Assembly: GCA_045652465.1 (NCBI GenBank) | Contig: JAZRUI010000006.1 | Location: 1 to 64,000, forward strand | Length of the DNA stretch: 64,000 bases | DNA from: SIG589 sp045652465 | GTDB taxonomy: Bacteria; Bacillota; Clostridia; Oscillospirales; Acutalibacteraceae | Reading direction: 5' to 3' | Part shown: positions 50,509 to 59,331 of the stretch, piece after piece | Layout of the letters: the number at the start of each line of letters is the position of its first letter | Position numbering within the stretch: the stretch's first letter is position 1 | Notes under the pieces: generated by a model | Databases searched by the model: none | What the model saw: the letters and a program-made list of their open reading frames with translations, nothing else | Told to the model about the DNA's origin: nothing | Translations under genes and position numbers: made by a program

Positions 50509-51336
50509 TTGATTGTTTATGCCGATGTTTTGATCTTTTTAAATGTTATTGTTACATATTTTATCCTTTTGGCAACCAAGAGCATCGCAAAGGCCGCCGC
50601 CAAAACCTATAAGATTATTTTAGGTGCATTGGTTGGCGGGATATCCTCGCTCTATATTTTTTTGCCGCAGCAATCCTTTTTGGTGGAAATTCTTTTGAAA
50701 CTGCTTTTCAGCGCGATAATAACGGTTATTGCTTTTTCCGCAGTCCCGCTGAAAAGATATATTCGAAGCGTTTTTTCATTCTATGCCGTTTCGTTTATCT
50801 ATGCGGGGTTTATGTTTTCCTTTTGGTATATCTTAAAGCCAAAAGGAATGGTTATAAACAATGGTATTGTCTATTTTTCGGTGTCGCCGATTGTTTTGAT
50901 TCTATCAACCGTTGTTTGCTACGGCGTGATAATTTTTGCCCAAAATTTCTATAAAAGAAACGATTCCAACGCGCGAAAGGTTGCGGTTAGAGTTTCGCGT
51001 GGCGGCAGCGATTTTTTGTTCGATTGTATTGTCGATACGGGCAACAGTTTAAGCGACCCGCTTGGCAGCGATAAAATTATAATTCTATCCAAATCCTCCG
51101 CTTGCGAAATCTTTGGAAGCGAAGGGGTTGAAAAGCTGATTAGGTTATCACCGAGTGCCAAGGAAAAGTTTAGGGTTTTGCCCTATAAAACTGCGCTCGG
51201 GAGCGGACTAATGCCCGCGGTTAAGGTTGATTTTGCGGTTGCCGAGAACATAAAAAATCATAATGTTTTAGTTGGAATTTTAAACGACGAATTAGGCGAT
51301 TTTAACGGAATAATTTCGCCTTCATTTTTTGATTAA
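50509..51336 (+). CDS. spoIIGA: Sigma-E processing peptidase SpoIIGA
   Basis: Membrane aspartic protease that activates pro-sigma-E in the mother cell. Five N-terminal helices (about 1-140) carry the signal-sensing part, and the cytoplasmic half has the catalytic DTGNSLSDP (about residues 174-182), followed by GSGLMPAVKVD. TTG 50509 is preferred because GAGGCGAG precedes it and MIVYADVLIFLN matches the family's start; an upstream in-frame ATG at 50482 lacks a site. The next gene starts 12 bp after its stop. A -10 TATAAT near 50478 with a distant TGTGACA-type -35 at about 20 bp spacing recalls the Spo0A-driven spoIIG promoter, but the 0A boxes are not convincing. Confidence 0.93.
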   Translation: MIVYADVLIFLNVIVTYFILLATKSIAKAAAKTYKIILGALVGGISSLYIFLPQQSFLVEILLKLLFSAIITVIAFSAVPLKRYIRSVFSFYAVSFIYAGFMFSFWYILKPKGMVINNGIVYFSVSPIVLILSTVVCYGVIIFAQNFYKRNDSNARKVAVRVSRGGSDFLFDCIVDTGNSLSDPLGSDKIIILSKSSACEIFGSEGVEKLIRLSPSAKEKFRVLPYKTALGSGLMPAVKVDFAVAENIKNHNVLVGILNDELGDFNGIISPSFFD

Positions 51337-51348
51337 GTGGTGTTAATT

Positions 51349-52056
51349 ATGCTGTTTTTGAAAAAACTTTTTGCGCGAATTTTAATTAAATTTGGCGTTT
51401 GCTCGGGACTTTATTATATAAACGGTCCCGAGGTTTTGCCGCCGCCCTTGTCGGCTGATGAGGAGGAGTTTTTATATAAAAACCATAGCGAAGACCCCGA
51501 ATATATTAAAAATGAGCTGATAACCCATAATCTTCGCTTGGTTGTTTATATTGCGCGAAAATTTGACACCGCAAGCGTTGGGGTTGAGGATTTGATTTCT
51601 ATTGGCACGATTGGGCTTATCAAGGCAGTGAACACCTTTAATCCCGAAAAGAAAATCAAGCTTGCAACCTATGCATCGAGATGCATTGAAAACGAAATCT
51701 TAATGTATCTTCGCAAAACCGCCAATCAAAAAAGCGAGATTTCTATTGATGAACCGCTTAATATCGATTGGGACGGCAACGAGCTTTTGTTATCGGATAT
51801 TCTCGGCAGCGATGTTGATGAAATCAGCCGCTCGCTCGAGCAAGAGGATGAGAAAAAGCTGTTGCATTCGCTCATTAAAACCTTAAATCCTCGCGAAAAA
51901 CAAATTATGGAAATGCGTTTTGGTATGAACGGATATGAGGAATACACCCAAAAGCAGGTTGCGGATGCTCTTTCGATATCGCAGTCATACATATCGCGCC
52001 TCGAAAAAAGGATTATCCAAAAACTAAAAAGGGAAATCGAAAAAGCGGCTGTTTAG
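51349..52056 (+). CDS. sigE: RNA polymerase sporulation sigma factor sigma-E
   Basis: 235 residues. The N-terminal 28 or so form the hydrophobic, basic pro-sequence (MLFLKKLFARILIKFGVCSGLYYINGP) removed by SpoIIGA. Then region 2 (ELITHNLRLVVYIARKFDTASVGVEDLISIGTIGLIKAV, with KKIKLATYASRCIENEILMYLRK) and region 4 (LNPREKQIMEMRFGMNGYEEYTQKQVADALSISQSYISRLEKRII). ATG 51349 with a GTGGTG site is chosen over GTG 51337. It forms the spoIIG operon with spoIIGA. A sigG gene, usual next in clostridia, is not present here. Confidence 0.97.
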   Translation: MLFLKKLFARILIKFGVCSGLYYINGPEVLPPPLSADEEEFLYKNHSEDPEYIKNELITHNLRLVVYIARKFDTASVGVEDLISIGTIGLIKAVNTFNPEKKIKLATYASRCIENEILMYLRKTANQKSEISIDEPLNIDWDGNELLLSDILGSDVDEISRSLEQEDEKKLLHSLIKTLNPREKQIMEMRFGMNGYEEYTQKQVADALSISQSYISRLEKRIIQKLKREIEKAAV

Positions 52057-52076
52057 TTGCTTTTCTTCAAAATGCG

Positions 52077-52105
52077 TTGAATAATCATTAAGCGTTTGAT
52101 ATAAT
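52077..52105 (+). promoter_or_regulatory. Promoter of the DUF1294 gene
   Basis: TTGAAT (52077-52082), 17-bp spacer, TATAAT (52100-52105), 16 bp ahead of the start codon. Confidence 0.65.
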
Positions 52106-52120
52106 AAGCTTGGTGATTTG

Positions 52121-52390
52121 ATGGAATATGTAATTTTATATTTGCTTATCATTAATCTCATTGGATTTTTGATTACGGTTTATGATAAGCTTGCCGCTAA
52201 AAAGAAGGCTCGCCGAATAAGCGAAAAATGCCTGTTTATTTATGCGCTTTTGGGCGCGTCGATAACCATGTATGCAACCATGAAAATCATTCGCCATAAA
52301 ACGCTTCATAAGCGCTTTATGATAGGTTTCCCGGTTATCATGGTGGCTCAAATTTTGCTTGCGGCATGGCTTATCGATAAATTCGCTTGA
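52121..52390 (+). CDS. DUF1294 family membrane protein
   Basis: 89 residues with three helices and the family pattern YDKLAAKKKARRISEKCLFIYALLGASITMYATMKIIRHKTLHKRFMIGFP. The RHKTxHxxF motif is the DUF1294 signature. Function unknown in the family. It sits between sigE and the FMN riboswitch, whose -35 overlaps its stop region. Confidence 0.88.
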   Translation: MEYVILYLLIINLIGFLITVYDKLAAKKKARRISEKCLFIYALLGASITMYATMKIIRHKTLHKRFMIGFPVIMVAQILLAAWLIDKFA

Positions 52391-52414
52391 CAACTAAATC
52401 ACATATGCTATAAT
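52387..52414 (+). promoter_or_regulatory. Promoter of the FMN riboswitch-ribU unit
   Basis: TTGACA (52387-52392), 16-bp spacer, TATAAT (52409-52414). Initiation should fall near 52421, exactly at the aptamer's 5' edge. Confidence 0.82.
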
Positions 52415-52420
52415 TATTAA

Positions 52421-52530
52421 GTCTTCAGGGCGGGGTGTGATTCCCCACCGGCGGTTATAGCCCGCGAGCCTTTTTGGTTGATTCGGTGAAATTCCGAAGC
52501 CGACGGTATAGTCCGGATGAAAGAAGAACG
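52421..52530 (+). promoter_or_regulatory. FMN riboswitch (RFN element)
   Basis: All conserved blocks are present: CTTCAGGGCGGGGTGTGATTCC-like start, CCCACCGGCGGTTATAGCCCGCGAG, a short variable arm, GATTCGGTGAAATTCCGAAGCCGACGGTATAGTCCGGATG and the closing AAAGAAG. It controls the riboflavin importer gene downstream; an intrinsic terminator follows at 52545, so regulation is by transcription termination when FMN is high. Confidence 0.98.
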
Positions 52531-52544
52531 AAATTGTCGTTTTG

Positions 52545-52578
52545 CGCCTGTGGATTTTCCGCAGGCGTTTATTTTTTG
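52545..52578 (+). terminator. FMN riboswitch expression-platform terminator
   Basis: GCCTGTGGA-TTT-TCCGCAGGC (one G-T pair) then T-rich TTTATTTTTT, between aptamer and RBS. Confidence 0.88.
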
Positions 52579-52590
52579 GAGGTTATTTTT

Positions 52591-53262
52591 ATGCAAGGAA
52601 AAATCGAAAACCGAAAATTGACCGTCACGGCGTTATTTTGCGCCATGGCATATCTTATGACCTTTATTTTTCATTTTAGAGTTTCTTTTTTAACCTTTGA
52701 TTTGAAGGATGCCGTTTTGGCGATGAGCGCGCTGCTTTTCGGTCCGTTTTATGGTCTTATTTCCGCGATTGCCGTTGCCGTTGTTGAAACCCTGACTTTT
52801 GGCGGAGATACGCAGGTTTACGGACTTATTATGAATATAATTTCGAGTGGTACTTTTGTTGTTGTTTGCGGCAGCATTTATAAATACCGCAGAACATTAG
52901 GCGGCGCAATAACGGGTCTTGCCTTGTCGGTTGTTGCGGTGACAGGTGTTATGATGATTGCAAATATATTTATAACCCCCGTCTATATGGGCTTGCCGAC
53001 CAAGGAAATCATAAAAATAATTCCCAATCTCTTGCTTCCGTTTAACCTTTGCAAAAGTGCGATAAATGCCGCGGCGGCAGCGATTCTTTATAAGCCGATG
53101 ACATCAGCCCTTCGAAAGGCAAAATTATTGGGCGGAGAGAAAGCCCCTCGCCATACGGTTAAGTCGTTCGTTTTGGTTTGTGTTTCTCTCGTTATCATCG
53201 TTTTGGCTGTTTTATTTTTAATCCTTTATCTTGAGGGAGCATTTTCCATTATTAGAAAGTGA
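52591..53262 (+). CDS. ribU: Riboflavin ECF transporter S component RibU
   Basis: Binds riboflavin in the membrane and couples to the shared ECF energising module (not in the window). 223 residues, six helices; the pattern LTVTALFCAMAYLMTFIFHFRV, FLTFDLKDAVLAMSALLFGPFYGLISA and YGLIMNIISSGTFVVVCG is RibU-type, and NLLLPFNLCKSAINA is the family's late motif. ATG 52591 after GGAGG is used, since an in-frame upstream extension would overlap the riboswitch. Flavin import fits the flavin-hungry Rnf/ApbE system at 15-22 kb. Confidence 0.94.
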   Translation: MQGKIENRKLTVTALFCAMAYLMTFIFHFRVSFLTFDLKDAVLAMSALLFGPFYGLISAIAVAVVETLTFGGDTQVYGLIMNIISSGTFVVVCGSIYKYRRTLGGAITGLALSVVAVTGVMMIANIFITPVYMGLPTKEIIKIIPNLLLPFNLCKSAINAAAAAILYKPMTSALRKAKLLGGEKAPRHTVKSFVLVCVSLVIIVLAVLFLILYLEGAFSIIRK

Positions 53263-53269
53263 TTTTCTA

Positions 53270-53298
53270 TTGACAAAATTCGACCATATGTATATAAT
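53270..53298 (+). promoter_or_regulatory. metK promoter
   Basis: TTGACA (53270-53275), 17-bp spacer, TATAAT (53293-53298), 25 bp ahead of the SAM aptamer. Confidence 0.88.
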
Positions 53299-53322
53299 AA
53301 TTTAGCAATAAATTAAATATTT

Positions 53323-53403
53323 CCCTTATCAAGAGTGGCGGAGGGACAGGCCCTATGATGCCCGGCAACCTGTGAAACAAGGTGCTAATTCCTGAAGATG
53401 AGG
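53323..53403 (+). promoter_or_regulatory. SAM riboswitch of the SAM-I superfamily lacking P4
   Basis: S-box core elements in order: CCTTATCAAGAG (P1 5' side and kink), GGCGGAGGGAC, GGCCCTATGATGCCCGGCAACC, AGGTGCTAATTCC, GAAGATGAGG (P1 3' side pairing with CCTTATC). Between AATTCC and GAAGATGAGG there is a single T where ordinary SAM-I RNAs have the P4 hairpin. That places it with P4-less variants such as SAM-I/IV or SAM-IV rather than typical SAM-I. It precedes metK, the SAM synthetase, so feedback control is expected. Confidence 0.93.
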
Positions 53404-53440
53404 TTATTTGCCCACCTCATTCTTGGTGGGCTATTTTTTT
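53397..53440 (+). terminator. metK leader antiterminator/terminator switch
   Basis: GCCCACC (53410-53416) and GGTGGGC (53425-53431) form a terminator with T7. The P1 3' strand GATGAGG (53397-53403) can instead pair with CCTCATT (53415-53421), which removes the terminator. SAM binding should stabilise P1, free the terminator and switch metK off. Confidence 0.88.
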
Positions 53441-53450
53441 GGAGGTAATT

Positions 53451-54632
53451 ATGAATAACTTTTTATTCACATCTGAATCCGTAACCGAAGGTCATCCCGA
53501 TAAGGTTTGCGATTGTATTTCGGATTCCGTTTTGGATGCAATTATTGCAAAGGATAAGAACGCTCGCGTTGCTTGCGAGAGCTTTTGCACCACCGACATC
53601 GTTAATGTTATGGGCGAGATTACCACAACTGCCGATGTTGACATTGAGAAAATCGTTAGAGAAACCGTTAAGGAGATTGGCTATGATAGCCCCGCTGCTT
53701 GCTTTGATGCTAATACCTGCAAGGTTTGCGTAAACATTGATAAGCAGTCGCCCGATATTGCTCTCGGCGTTGATAAATCGCTTGAGATTAAAAACGGCGA
53801 GGAGGATGAGCTTAATCTTCATGGCGCAGGCGACCAGGGCATTATGTTTGGCTTTGCTTGCGATGAAACCGAAGAGCTTATGCCGCTGCCTATCTCGCTT
53901 GCTCATAAAATGGCATTAAAGCTAACTGAGGTTCGCAAAAACGGAAGTCTTGCATATCTTCGTCCCGATGGCAAAACTCAGGTAACGGTTGAATATGTTG
54001 ATAATAAGCCTGCCCGCGTTGATGCAGTTGTTGTTTCTTCTCAGCATAGTGCCGATGTTTCGCTCGAAACCTTGCGCGCTGATATTTTAGAGCAGGTTAT
54101 TAAACCCATCGTTCCCGCTAACCTTTGGGATGAAAACACCAAGGTTTACATTAACCCGACAGGTCGTTTCGTTGTTGGCGGCCCGCAGGGTGATACAGGT
54201 CTTACCGGAAGAAAGATTATTGTTGATACATATGGCGGTTATTCGCGCCATGGCGGCGGCGCCTTCTCGGGCAAGGACCCCACAAAGGTTGACCGTTCCG
54301 CTGCCTATGCCGCTCGCCATATTGCCAAGAATATCGTTGCAGCGGGTCTTGCATCTAAATGTGAGGTTCAGCTTGCTTATGCTATCGGCGTTGCCCGCCC
54401 CGTTTCCGTTATGGTTGATACCTTCGGCACAGGCAAGGTTAGCGAAGAGAAGTTATCGGCGGCGGTTAATGAGGTGTTCGACCTTCGCCCCGAAGCAATT
54501 ATTCGCAATCTCGGTCTTCGCAATCCTATCTATAAGCAGGTTTCGGCATATGGACATATGGGTAGAACCGATTTGGATTTAACCTGGGAGAAAACCGATA
54601 AAACAGCGGAACTTTTAGCAGCAGTAAAGTAG
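53451..54632 (+). CDS. metK: S-adenosylmethionine synthetase
   Basis: 393 residues starting at ATG 53451 after GGAGG. Family motifs: FTSESVTEGHPDKVCD at the N-terminus (methionine/ATP site), GAGDQGIMFGFA (signature 1), GGAFSGKDPTKVDRSAAYAAR (signature 2 with the phosphate-binding loop). Complete length. Controlled by the SAM riboswitch; upstream frames within the riboswitch leader are not coding. nfnA begins 8 bp after the stop. Confidence 0.98.
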   Translation: MNNFLFTSESVTEGHPDKVCDCISDSVLDAIIAKDKNARVACESFCTTDIVNVMGEITTTADVDIEKIVRETVKEIGYDSPAACFDANTCKVCVNIDKQSPDIALGVDKSLEIKNGEEDELNLHGAGDQGIMFGFACDETEELMPLPISLAHKMALKLTEVRKNGSLAYLRPDGKTQVTVEYVDNKPARVDAVVVSSQHSADVSLETLRADILEQVIKPIVPANLWDENTKVYINPTGRFVVGGPQGDTGLTGRKIIVDTYGGYSRHGGGAFSGKDPTKVDRSAAYAARHIAKNIVAAGLASKCEVQLAYAIGVARPVSVMVDTFGTGKVSEEKLSAAVNEVFDLRPEAIIRNLGLRNPIYKQVSAYGHMGRTDLDLTWEKTDKTAELLAAVK

Positions 54633-54639
54633 TGATTTT

Positions 54640-55467
54640 ATGTTTGAAATTTTAGAAAAAAGAGACCTTAACAACGCGGTATCGTTAATGGTGCTTGATG
54701 CGCCGCTTATTGCCGCCAAGGTTAAGGCAGGACAGTTTGTTATAGTTAAAATCGATGAGCAGGGCGAGCGCATTCCGCTGACAGTTGCCGATTTTGATAG
54801 CGAGAAGGGAACAATAACCATTATTTTCCAAGCCGTTGGCAACACAACTCGCCGTATGCAACAAATGAGCAAAGGCGAATTTATTGCCGATGTTGCGGGC
54901 CCTCTCGGAATGCCGACCGAATTCGGCGAACCCAAACGCGCTGTTGTTATTGGCGGCGGCGTTGGTTGCGCTATTGCTTTCCCGCAGGCAAAAACCCTGC
55001 ATAATATGGGCGTTTCGGTTGATGTTGTTGCGGGCTTTAGAAGCAAGGATATTGTTATCCTTGAGGAAGAAATGAAGCAGGTTTGCGATAATCTTTATAT
55101 AACTACCGATGACGGCTCTTATGGTGAACACGGTCTTGTTACCGATGTTTTAAAAAGACTTCTCGCCGAAGGAAATGTTGATTTGGTTATCGCCATCGGC
55201 CCGATACCGATGATGAAATTTGTTTCGCTTGCAACCAAAGAATTCGGCGTTAAGACCATCGTTTCCCTAAACCCGATTATGATTGACGGAACGGGAATGT
55301 GCGGCGGTTGTCGTGTTCGCGTTGGCGGCGAGGTTAAATTTGCCTGCGTTGACGGTCCCGATTTTGATGGCCATTTGGTTGATTTTGACGGACTTATGCG
55401 CCGCAACTCCTTCTATAGAGAAGAAGAAAGCCATACCTGTAGAATGGGAGGTATGACTAATGCCTAA
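54640..55467 (+). CDS. nfnA: NADH-dependent ferredoxin:NADP oxidoreductase subunit A
   Basis: 275 residues of the ferredoxin-NADP reductase superfamily (dihydroorotate dehydrogenase electron-transfer subunit-like): FAD region RIPLTVADFDSEKGTITIIFQAVGNTT, NAD region VIGGGVGCAIAFPQAK, and the C-terminal 2Fe-2S site CGGCRVRVGGEVKFACVDGPDF. Together with NfnB it bifurcates electrons between NADPH, ferredoxin and NAD. The next gene overlaps by 8 bp. The start has a weak ribosome site (TAGTGATTTT), perhaps relying on coupling to metK. Confidence 0.94.
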   Translation: MFEILEKRDLNNAVSLMVLDAPLIAAKVKAGQFVIVKIDEQGERIPLTVADFDSEKGTITIIFQAVGNTTRRMQQMSKGEFIADVAGPLGMPTEFGEPKRAVVIGGGVGCAIAFPQAKTLHNMGVSVDVVAGFRSKDIVILEEEMKQVCDNLYITTDDGSYGEHGLVTDVLKRLLAEGNVDLVIAIGPIPMMKFVSLATKEFGVKTIVSLNPIMIDGTGMCGGCRVRVGGEVKFACVDGPDFDGHLVDFDGLMRRNSFYREEESHTCRMGGMTNA

Positions 55468-56839
55468 TATGTCTATGATAAAGGTTCCTATGCCTGAGCA
55501 GGACCCGAATGTTAGAAATAAAAACTTTTTAGAGGTATCCTTGGGTTACACCGAGGATATGGCAGTTGAGGAGGCAAACCGTTGCCTTCGTTGCAAAACC
55601 CGACCTTGCATGAACGGATGCCCCGTTAATGTTAAAATCCCCGAGTTTATCGAGCTTATCGCTAACCGTGATTTTGAGGGTGCTTATCGCAAAATCAAGG
55701 AAACCAATGCGTTGCCCGCAGTTTGCGGTCGCGTTTGTCCGCAGGAGGCGCAGTGCGAGGGTAAATGTGTTCGAGGCGTTAAAGGCGAGAGCGTTGCTAT
55801 CGGTCGTCTTGAGCGTTTTGCCGCCGATTGGCATCGCCAAAACTGCGAGGATGAAATTCCGCCCGTTATCAAAAACGGAAAGAAGGTTGCCGTTATCGGA
55901 GCAGGTCCTTCGGGACTTACTTGTGCGGGCGATTTAGCGAAGCTTGGCTATGATGTAACCATTTTTGAAGCGTTCCATGCGGCAGGTGGAGTTCTTGTTT
56001 ATGGAATACCTGAATTCCGTCTTCCCAAAGGCATTGTAAAAAAGGAAATAGAAGGTCTTGAAAAGCTGGGTGTTTCCATTAAAACCAATATGGTAATCGG
56101 CAAGATTTTGTCGGTCGATGATATTATGAATTTGGGCTTTAAAGCCGTTTATATCGCTTCGGGCGCAGGCTTGCCTATGTTTATGGGAATCGAGGGAGAG
56201 GACCTTGTAGGCGTTTATTCGGCAAATGAATTCCTAACCCGAATCAACCTTATGAAGGCATATCTCGATGAATATGATACGCCGATTAAAAGAAGCAAAT
56301 CGGTTGCCATTGTTGGCGGCGGAAATGTTGCTATGGATGCTGCGCGCTGTGCAAAACGCCTTGGCGCTGAACATGTTTATATTATCTATCGCCGTTCGAT
56401 GGATGAAATGCCCGCAAGAGCCGAAGAGGTTCATCACGCCTTTGAAGAGGGAATCGAATTTAAGATTCTAACCAATCCAACCAAGATTTTAGGCGATGAA
56501 AAGGGAATAGTTAATGCTATTGAATGCATAGCTATGGAGCTTGGCGAGCCCGATGCTTCGGGAAGACGCCGCCCGAATCCCATTGAAGGCTCCGAGTTTA
56601 CTATTGCGGTTGATAGCGTTATTATGGCGCTTGGAACCTCGCCCAATCCTTTGATTAGAACAACTACCGTCGGCATTGATGCTAACAAGCGCGGCTGCTT
56701 GGTTGTTGATGATAGCCTGCAAACCACCAAAGAAGGAGTTTATGCAGGCGGCGACGCTGTTACGGGCGCCGCAACCGTTATTCTTGCGATGGGTGCAGGC
56801 AAAAAAGCTGCCCAGTCGATTCACGAATATCTTTCATAA
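55460..56839 (+). CDS. nfnB: NADH-dependent ferredoxin:NADP oxidoreductase subunit B (GltA family)
   Basis: 459 residues, glutamate-synthase small-subunit-like. N-terminal Fe-S motifs CLRCKTRPCMNGCPVNVKIPEF and GRVCPQEAQCEGKC, FAD site VAVIGAGPSGLTCAGDLAKLGYDVTIFEA, NADPH site VAIVGGGNVAMDAARCAKRLGAE, and the C-terminal GGDAVTGAATVILAMGAGKKAA. RBS GGGAGG lies within nfnA. A glutamate synthase large subunit is absent, so the NfnAB reading is preferred. It links Rnf-made reduced ferredoxin with NADPH. Confidence 0.95.
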   Translation: MPNMSMIKVPMPEQDPNVRNKNFLEVSLGYTEDMAVEEANRCLRCKTRPCMNGCPVNVKIPEFIELIANRDFEGAYRKIKETNALPAVCGRVCPQEAQCEGKCVRGVKGESVAIGRLERFAADWHRQNCEDEIPPVIKNGKKVAVIGAGPSGLTCAGDLAKLGYDVTIFEAFHAAGGVLVYGIPEFRLPKGIVKKEIEGLEKLGVSIKTNMVIGKILSVDDIMNLGFKAVYIASGAGLPMFMGIEGEDLVGVYSANEFLTRINLMKAYLDEYDTPIKRSKSVAIVGGGNVAMDAARCAKRLGAEHVYIIYRRSMDEMPARAEEVHHAFEEGIEFKILTNPTKILGDEKGIVNAIECIAMELGEPDASGRRRPNPIEGSEFTIAVDSVIMALGTSPNPLIRTTTVGIDANKRGCLVVDDSLQTTKEGVYAGGDAVTGAATVILAMGAGKKAAQSIHEYLS

Positions 56840-56841
56840 TA

Positions 56842-56871
56842 AAAAACCGCCGAGTTTTCTCGGCGGTTTTT
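56842..56871. terminator. Bidirectional terminator
   Basis: AAAAACCGCCGAG-TTTT-CTCGGCGGTTTTT between nfnB and the convergent LTA-synthase-like gene. Confidence 0.93.
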
Positions 56872-56872
56872 C

Positions 56873-58948
56873 TTATTCTCCTAAATAGAACAAACTCTCT
56901 TTTTTGTTAGTGTTATCAAACAAATTGTTGTATTGAACATATTTGTATTTATTGATTAGATCAGTGTATTCGGATGTATCGTTCCAAGAATAATAGTTGC
57001 CTTGGTTATCGATGTAACCCGCAGTGTTGATAACGGGGAGAGTTTCATAGAGCTCCATTAAATACTTGCTGTAATCCGAAAGCTCAAGACCTGCAACCTC
57101 AAGCAAATATGAGGAGAGATAATTTGCGCTCATGCGCTCAATTTCTTTTTCCTCAATATCATAGTTTGCCCAAATGAGGAAGGGAGTGGTGTATCGTTTT
57201 TGGTTGTCGATGGTGGATAATTGGCTTATATCTTTACCAAGCAATTCTTCAACGAATTTTTCCTCGACGCTGGGCTGATGGTCGCCGAACATACAAATGA
57301 TAACGGGCTCATCAACGCTGCTGAAATATTCAATCAGTTCTTTAAAAGCATCATCGGAATATTTAACAAGCGAGAGATACTGTTTGGCTTTGGGATAGTT
57401 TTTGCTAAGGTTGGTCGGCCAAACATTTTCGAGGAAATTATCAGCCTTGCGCTTATAACTGCCGTGGTTTTGCATTGTAACATTAAACACGAAATAAGGC
57501 TTTGAATCATCGCGATTTTCATAGTCTTCAATTAAAACCTTGTAGTTATAAGAATCGCTGATATAGGCGCGAAGGAGCATATTGGAGTTGGGATATTTCT
57601 CATCAACCATTTCCTGCAGCTTTTTGATGCTGTTGGTCTTTTGATATTCTTGCATAATGGAAAGGTCCATTATGTTGCCCAAACTCTTGAAAAGGGAGAA
57701 TCCAAATGCATTATAAACATTGACTCGGTTCCAACCGCTGGCATAATAGGGATGGAATGCAACGCTGTTATAATTTTGATTGTTAAGGGTTGAAACGAGC
57801 GAGGCGGCGCGTTGCTTTATATAAAGCATATACGCGTTACTGCCTGCCGGCAGGAACGCTGTTGTGTTGCCGGTTAAAAATTCGAACTCGCTGTTGGAGG
57901 TGCCTGCGCCTATAACGGGAACAAAAAGATTACCGCGAATGGTGTTCTCTTTAAGACTGTTGATATAGGGCATATATTCGATATTTGTTTGCAAATCGCC
58001 TAAAACCGAAAGGTCGGAGAGCGATTCATTCATTATGCAAATAATGTTCGGGGTTTTGGTAGGCTTTTTGTTTTTGTTTTCTTTGTCATATTCCTCAACG
58101 GCATCCTTAACCGTTTCTTCGGCAATTTCCGAGTCGTATCCGCCTGGTGTTGTAACAAAGAGATATTTAGTGTTAACAAAGAAACTACAAACAAAACCAT
58201 GGCGCTTATATCCGCGGGTTTGATTCCAAAAGTCGGGTTTTATGCCCATGTTAACGAAGAAGTCGGTTGTATAGAAGGTTATGGAAATAACAAGCGGGAG
58301 AACAAGCGCAAAAAGGCGCGCGATAATTCTATATTTAAGTTGGAGTTTCGGGGTCTTAAGCTTAATGCCTAAAACTATTAAGAAAACCAAGATAATGAAC
58401 GCTATTAAAACCTGATGGGTGATTTGGAATGTGTATTCATTTGAAACATTCATCGCGGTTTCGGTTGAAACCAAATCCATAGGAATAAAGGGCGTTCCGC
58501 GGAAGGATTTAACATAGAAGTTGGTTGTTGCAAGCGCGAAAAGAATGGGAGAAACAACTATTAAGGGGATGCGGAAACTTCCCGAAAGGAAGAACACAAC
58601 AAGGTTGAAAATCAAAATAATAATGTAATTCGCAACAAATCCGACATGGGTCATATCATATACGAAAACATTATTGAGCGCTTCGGTCATCGTTGTCACA
58701 ACAACAGGAACAAGGAAGAACACCGCGGTGTTGATAATGCGGTCAATATGCTTGTTCTTGAAATTGATATCGAAAACGAGCATCGCTCCGATTATCAGGG
58801 AAGCCAATATGCAAAAGATATACAAAAGAATATCGCATTTAAAGCGCGGCTGGAAGAAAACCTTAACATCCAAGAGGGTTATAAGCAGCAAAACAGCCGA
58901 AACGATAATTGCGGGAATTTTGGCGCGTCTATTAAAAGAAATACCCAA
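56873..58948 (-). CDS. LTA synthase family phosphoglycerol transferase
   Basis: 691 residues: five N-terminal helices (to about 260) and an extracellular sulfatase-fold domain. Metal and catalytic motifs: IICIMNESLSDL (Glu ligand), PVIGAGTSNSEFEFLTGN (nucleophile Thr), MFGDHQPS (Asp-His ligands). It makes or modifies a glycerol-phosphate polymer such as lipoteichoic acid. The start is taken as TTG 58948, eight bases after AAGGAG on the minus strand; ATG 58972 would place the ribosome site inside the gene. Unlike Staphylococcus LtaS it has an extra C-terminal stretch (TAGYIDNQGNYYSW...). Substrate not proven. Confidence 0.88.
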   Translation of the reverse strand: MGISFNRRAKIPAIIVSAVLLLITLLDVKVFFQPRFKCDILLYIFCILASLIIGAMLVFDINFKNKHIDRIINTAVFFLVPVVVTTMTEALNNVFVYDMTHVGFVANYIIILIFNLVVFFLSGSFRIPLIVVSPILFALATTNFYVKSFRGTPFIPMDLVSTETAMNVSNEYTFQITHQVLIAFIILVFLIVLGIKLKTPKLQLKYRIIARLFALVLPLVISITFYTTDFFVNMGIKPDFWNQTRGYKRHGFVCSFFVNTKYLFVTTPGGYDSEIAEETVKDAVEEYDKENKNKKPTKTPNIICIMNESLSDLSVLGDLQTNIEYMPYINSLKENTIRGNLFVPVIGAGTSNSEFEFLTGNTTAFLPAGSNAYMLYIKQRAASLVSTLNNQNYNSVAFHPYYASGWNRVNVYNAFGFSLFKSLGNIMDLSIMQEYQKTNSIKKLQEMVDEKYPNSNMLLRAYISDSYNYKVLIEDYENRDDSKPYFVFNVTMQNHGSYKRKADNFLENVWPTNLSKNYPKAKQYLSLVKYSDDAFKELIEYFSSVDEPVIICMFGDHQPSVEEKFVEELLGKDISQLSTIDNQKRYTTPFLIWANYDIEEKEIERMSANYLSSYLLEVAGLELSDYSKYLMELYETLPVINTAGYIDNQGNYYSWNDTSEYTDLINKYKYVQYNNLFDNTNKKESLFYLGE

Positions 58949-59079
58949 GCATATCAACTCCTTTCTATGCATTCATCAACAAATATTACCACAAAACATC
59001 AAAAAAATCAACACTATTGGATAATAATTATTCATATAAATCCACCTTTAAAGATAGAATTAATTAGAGGTGGGTATAA

Positions 59080-59331
59080 ATGGAAAATGAAAATGTTTCG
59101 GCAAAAAAGAATAAAGACTACAAGCTTATACTTATGATATTTCAAACCGCGTTTTTTCTTTTTTTGGTAATTGGCGTTTTAGTTGCCAAAACTGTTGGAG
59201 GGAATTTTTACGGAGCGGTTAAAAGGGAATATGTTAAATATCTCGAAGAGCAAACAAATCTCAAGGATATTTTCGAAGAGCGGGACGGGTTTTCATCGTT
59301 TGAGGAAGGGTATAAGGTAATTATAGAATGA
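59080..59331 (+). CDS. Small membrane protein, possible SpoIVFA-like partner
   Basis: 83 residues: charged cytoplasmic N-terminus, one helix (about 16-38, LILMIFQTAFFLFLVIGVLVAK) and a 45-residue outside part ending GFSSFEEGYKVIIE. No recognised domain. Its stop overlaps the start of an spoIVFB-like protease by 4 bp. In Bacillus the spoIVFB gene is preceded by spoIVFA, a one-helix regulator with an outer LytM domain; this protein could be a reduced version lacking that domain, but this is inference from position and topology. Confidence 0.7.
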   Translation: MENENVSAKKNKDYKLILMIFQTAFFLFLVIGVLVAKTVGGNFYGAVKREYVKYLEEQTNLKDIFEERDGFSSFEEGYKVIIE

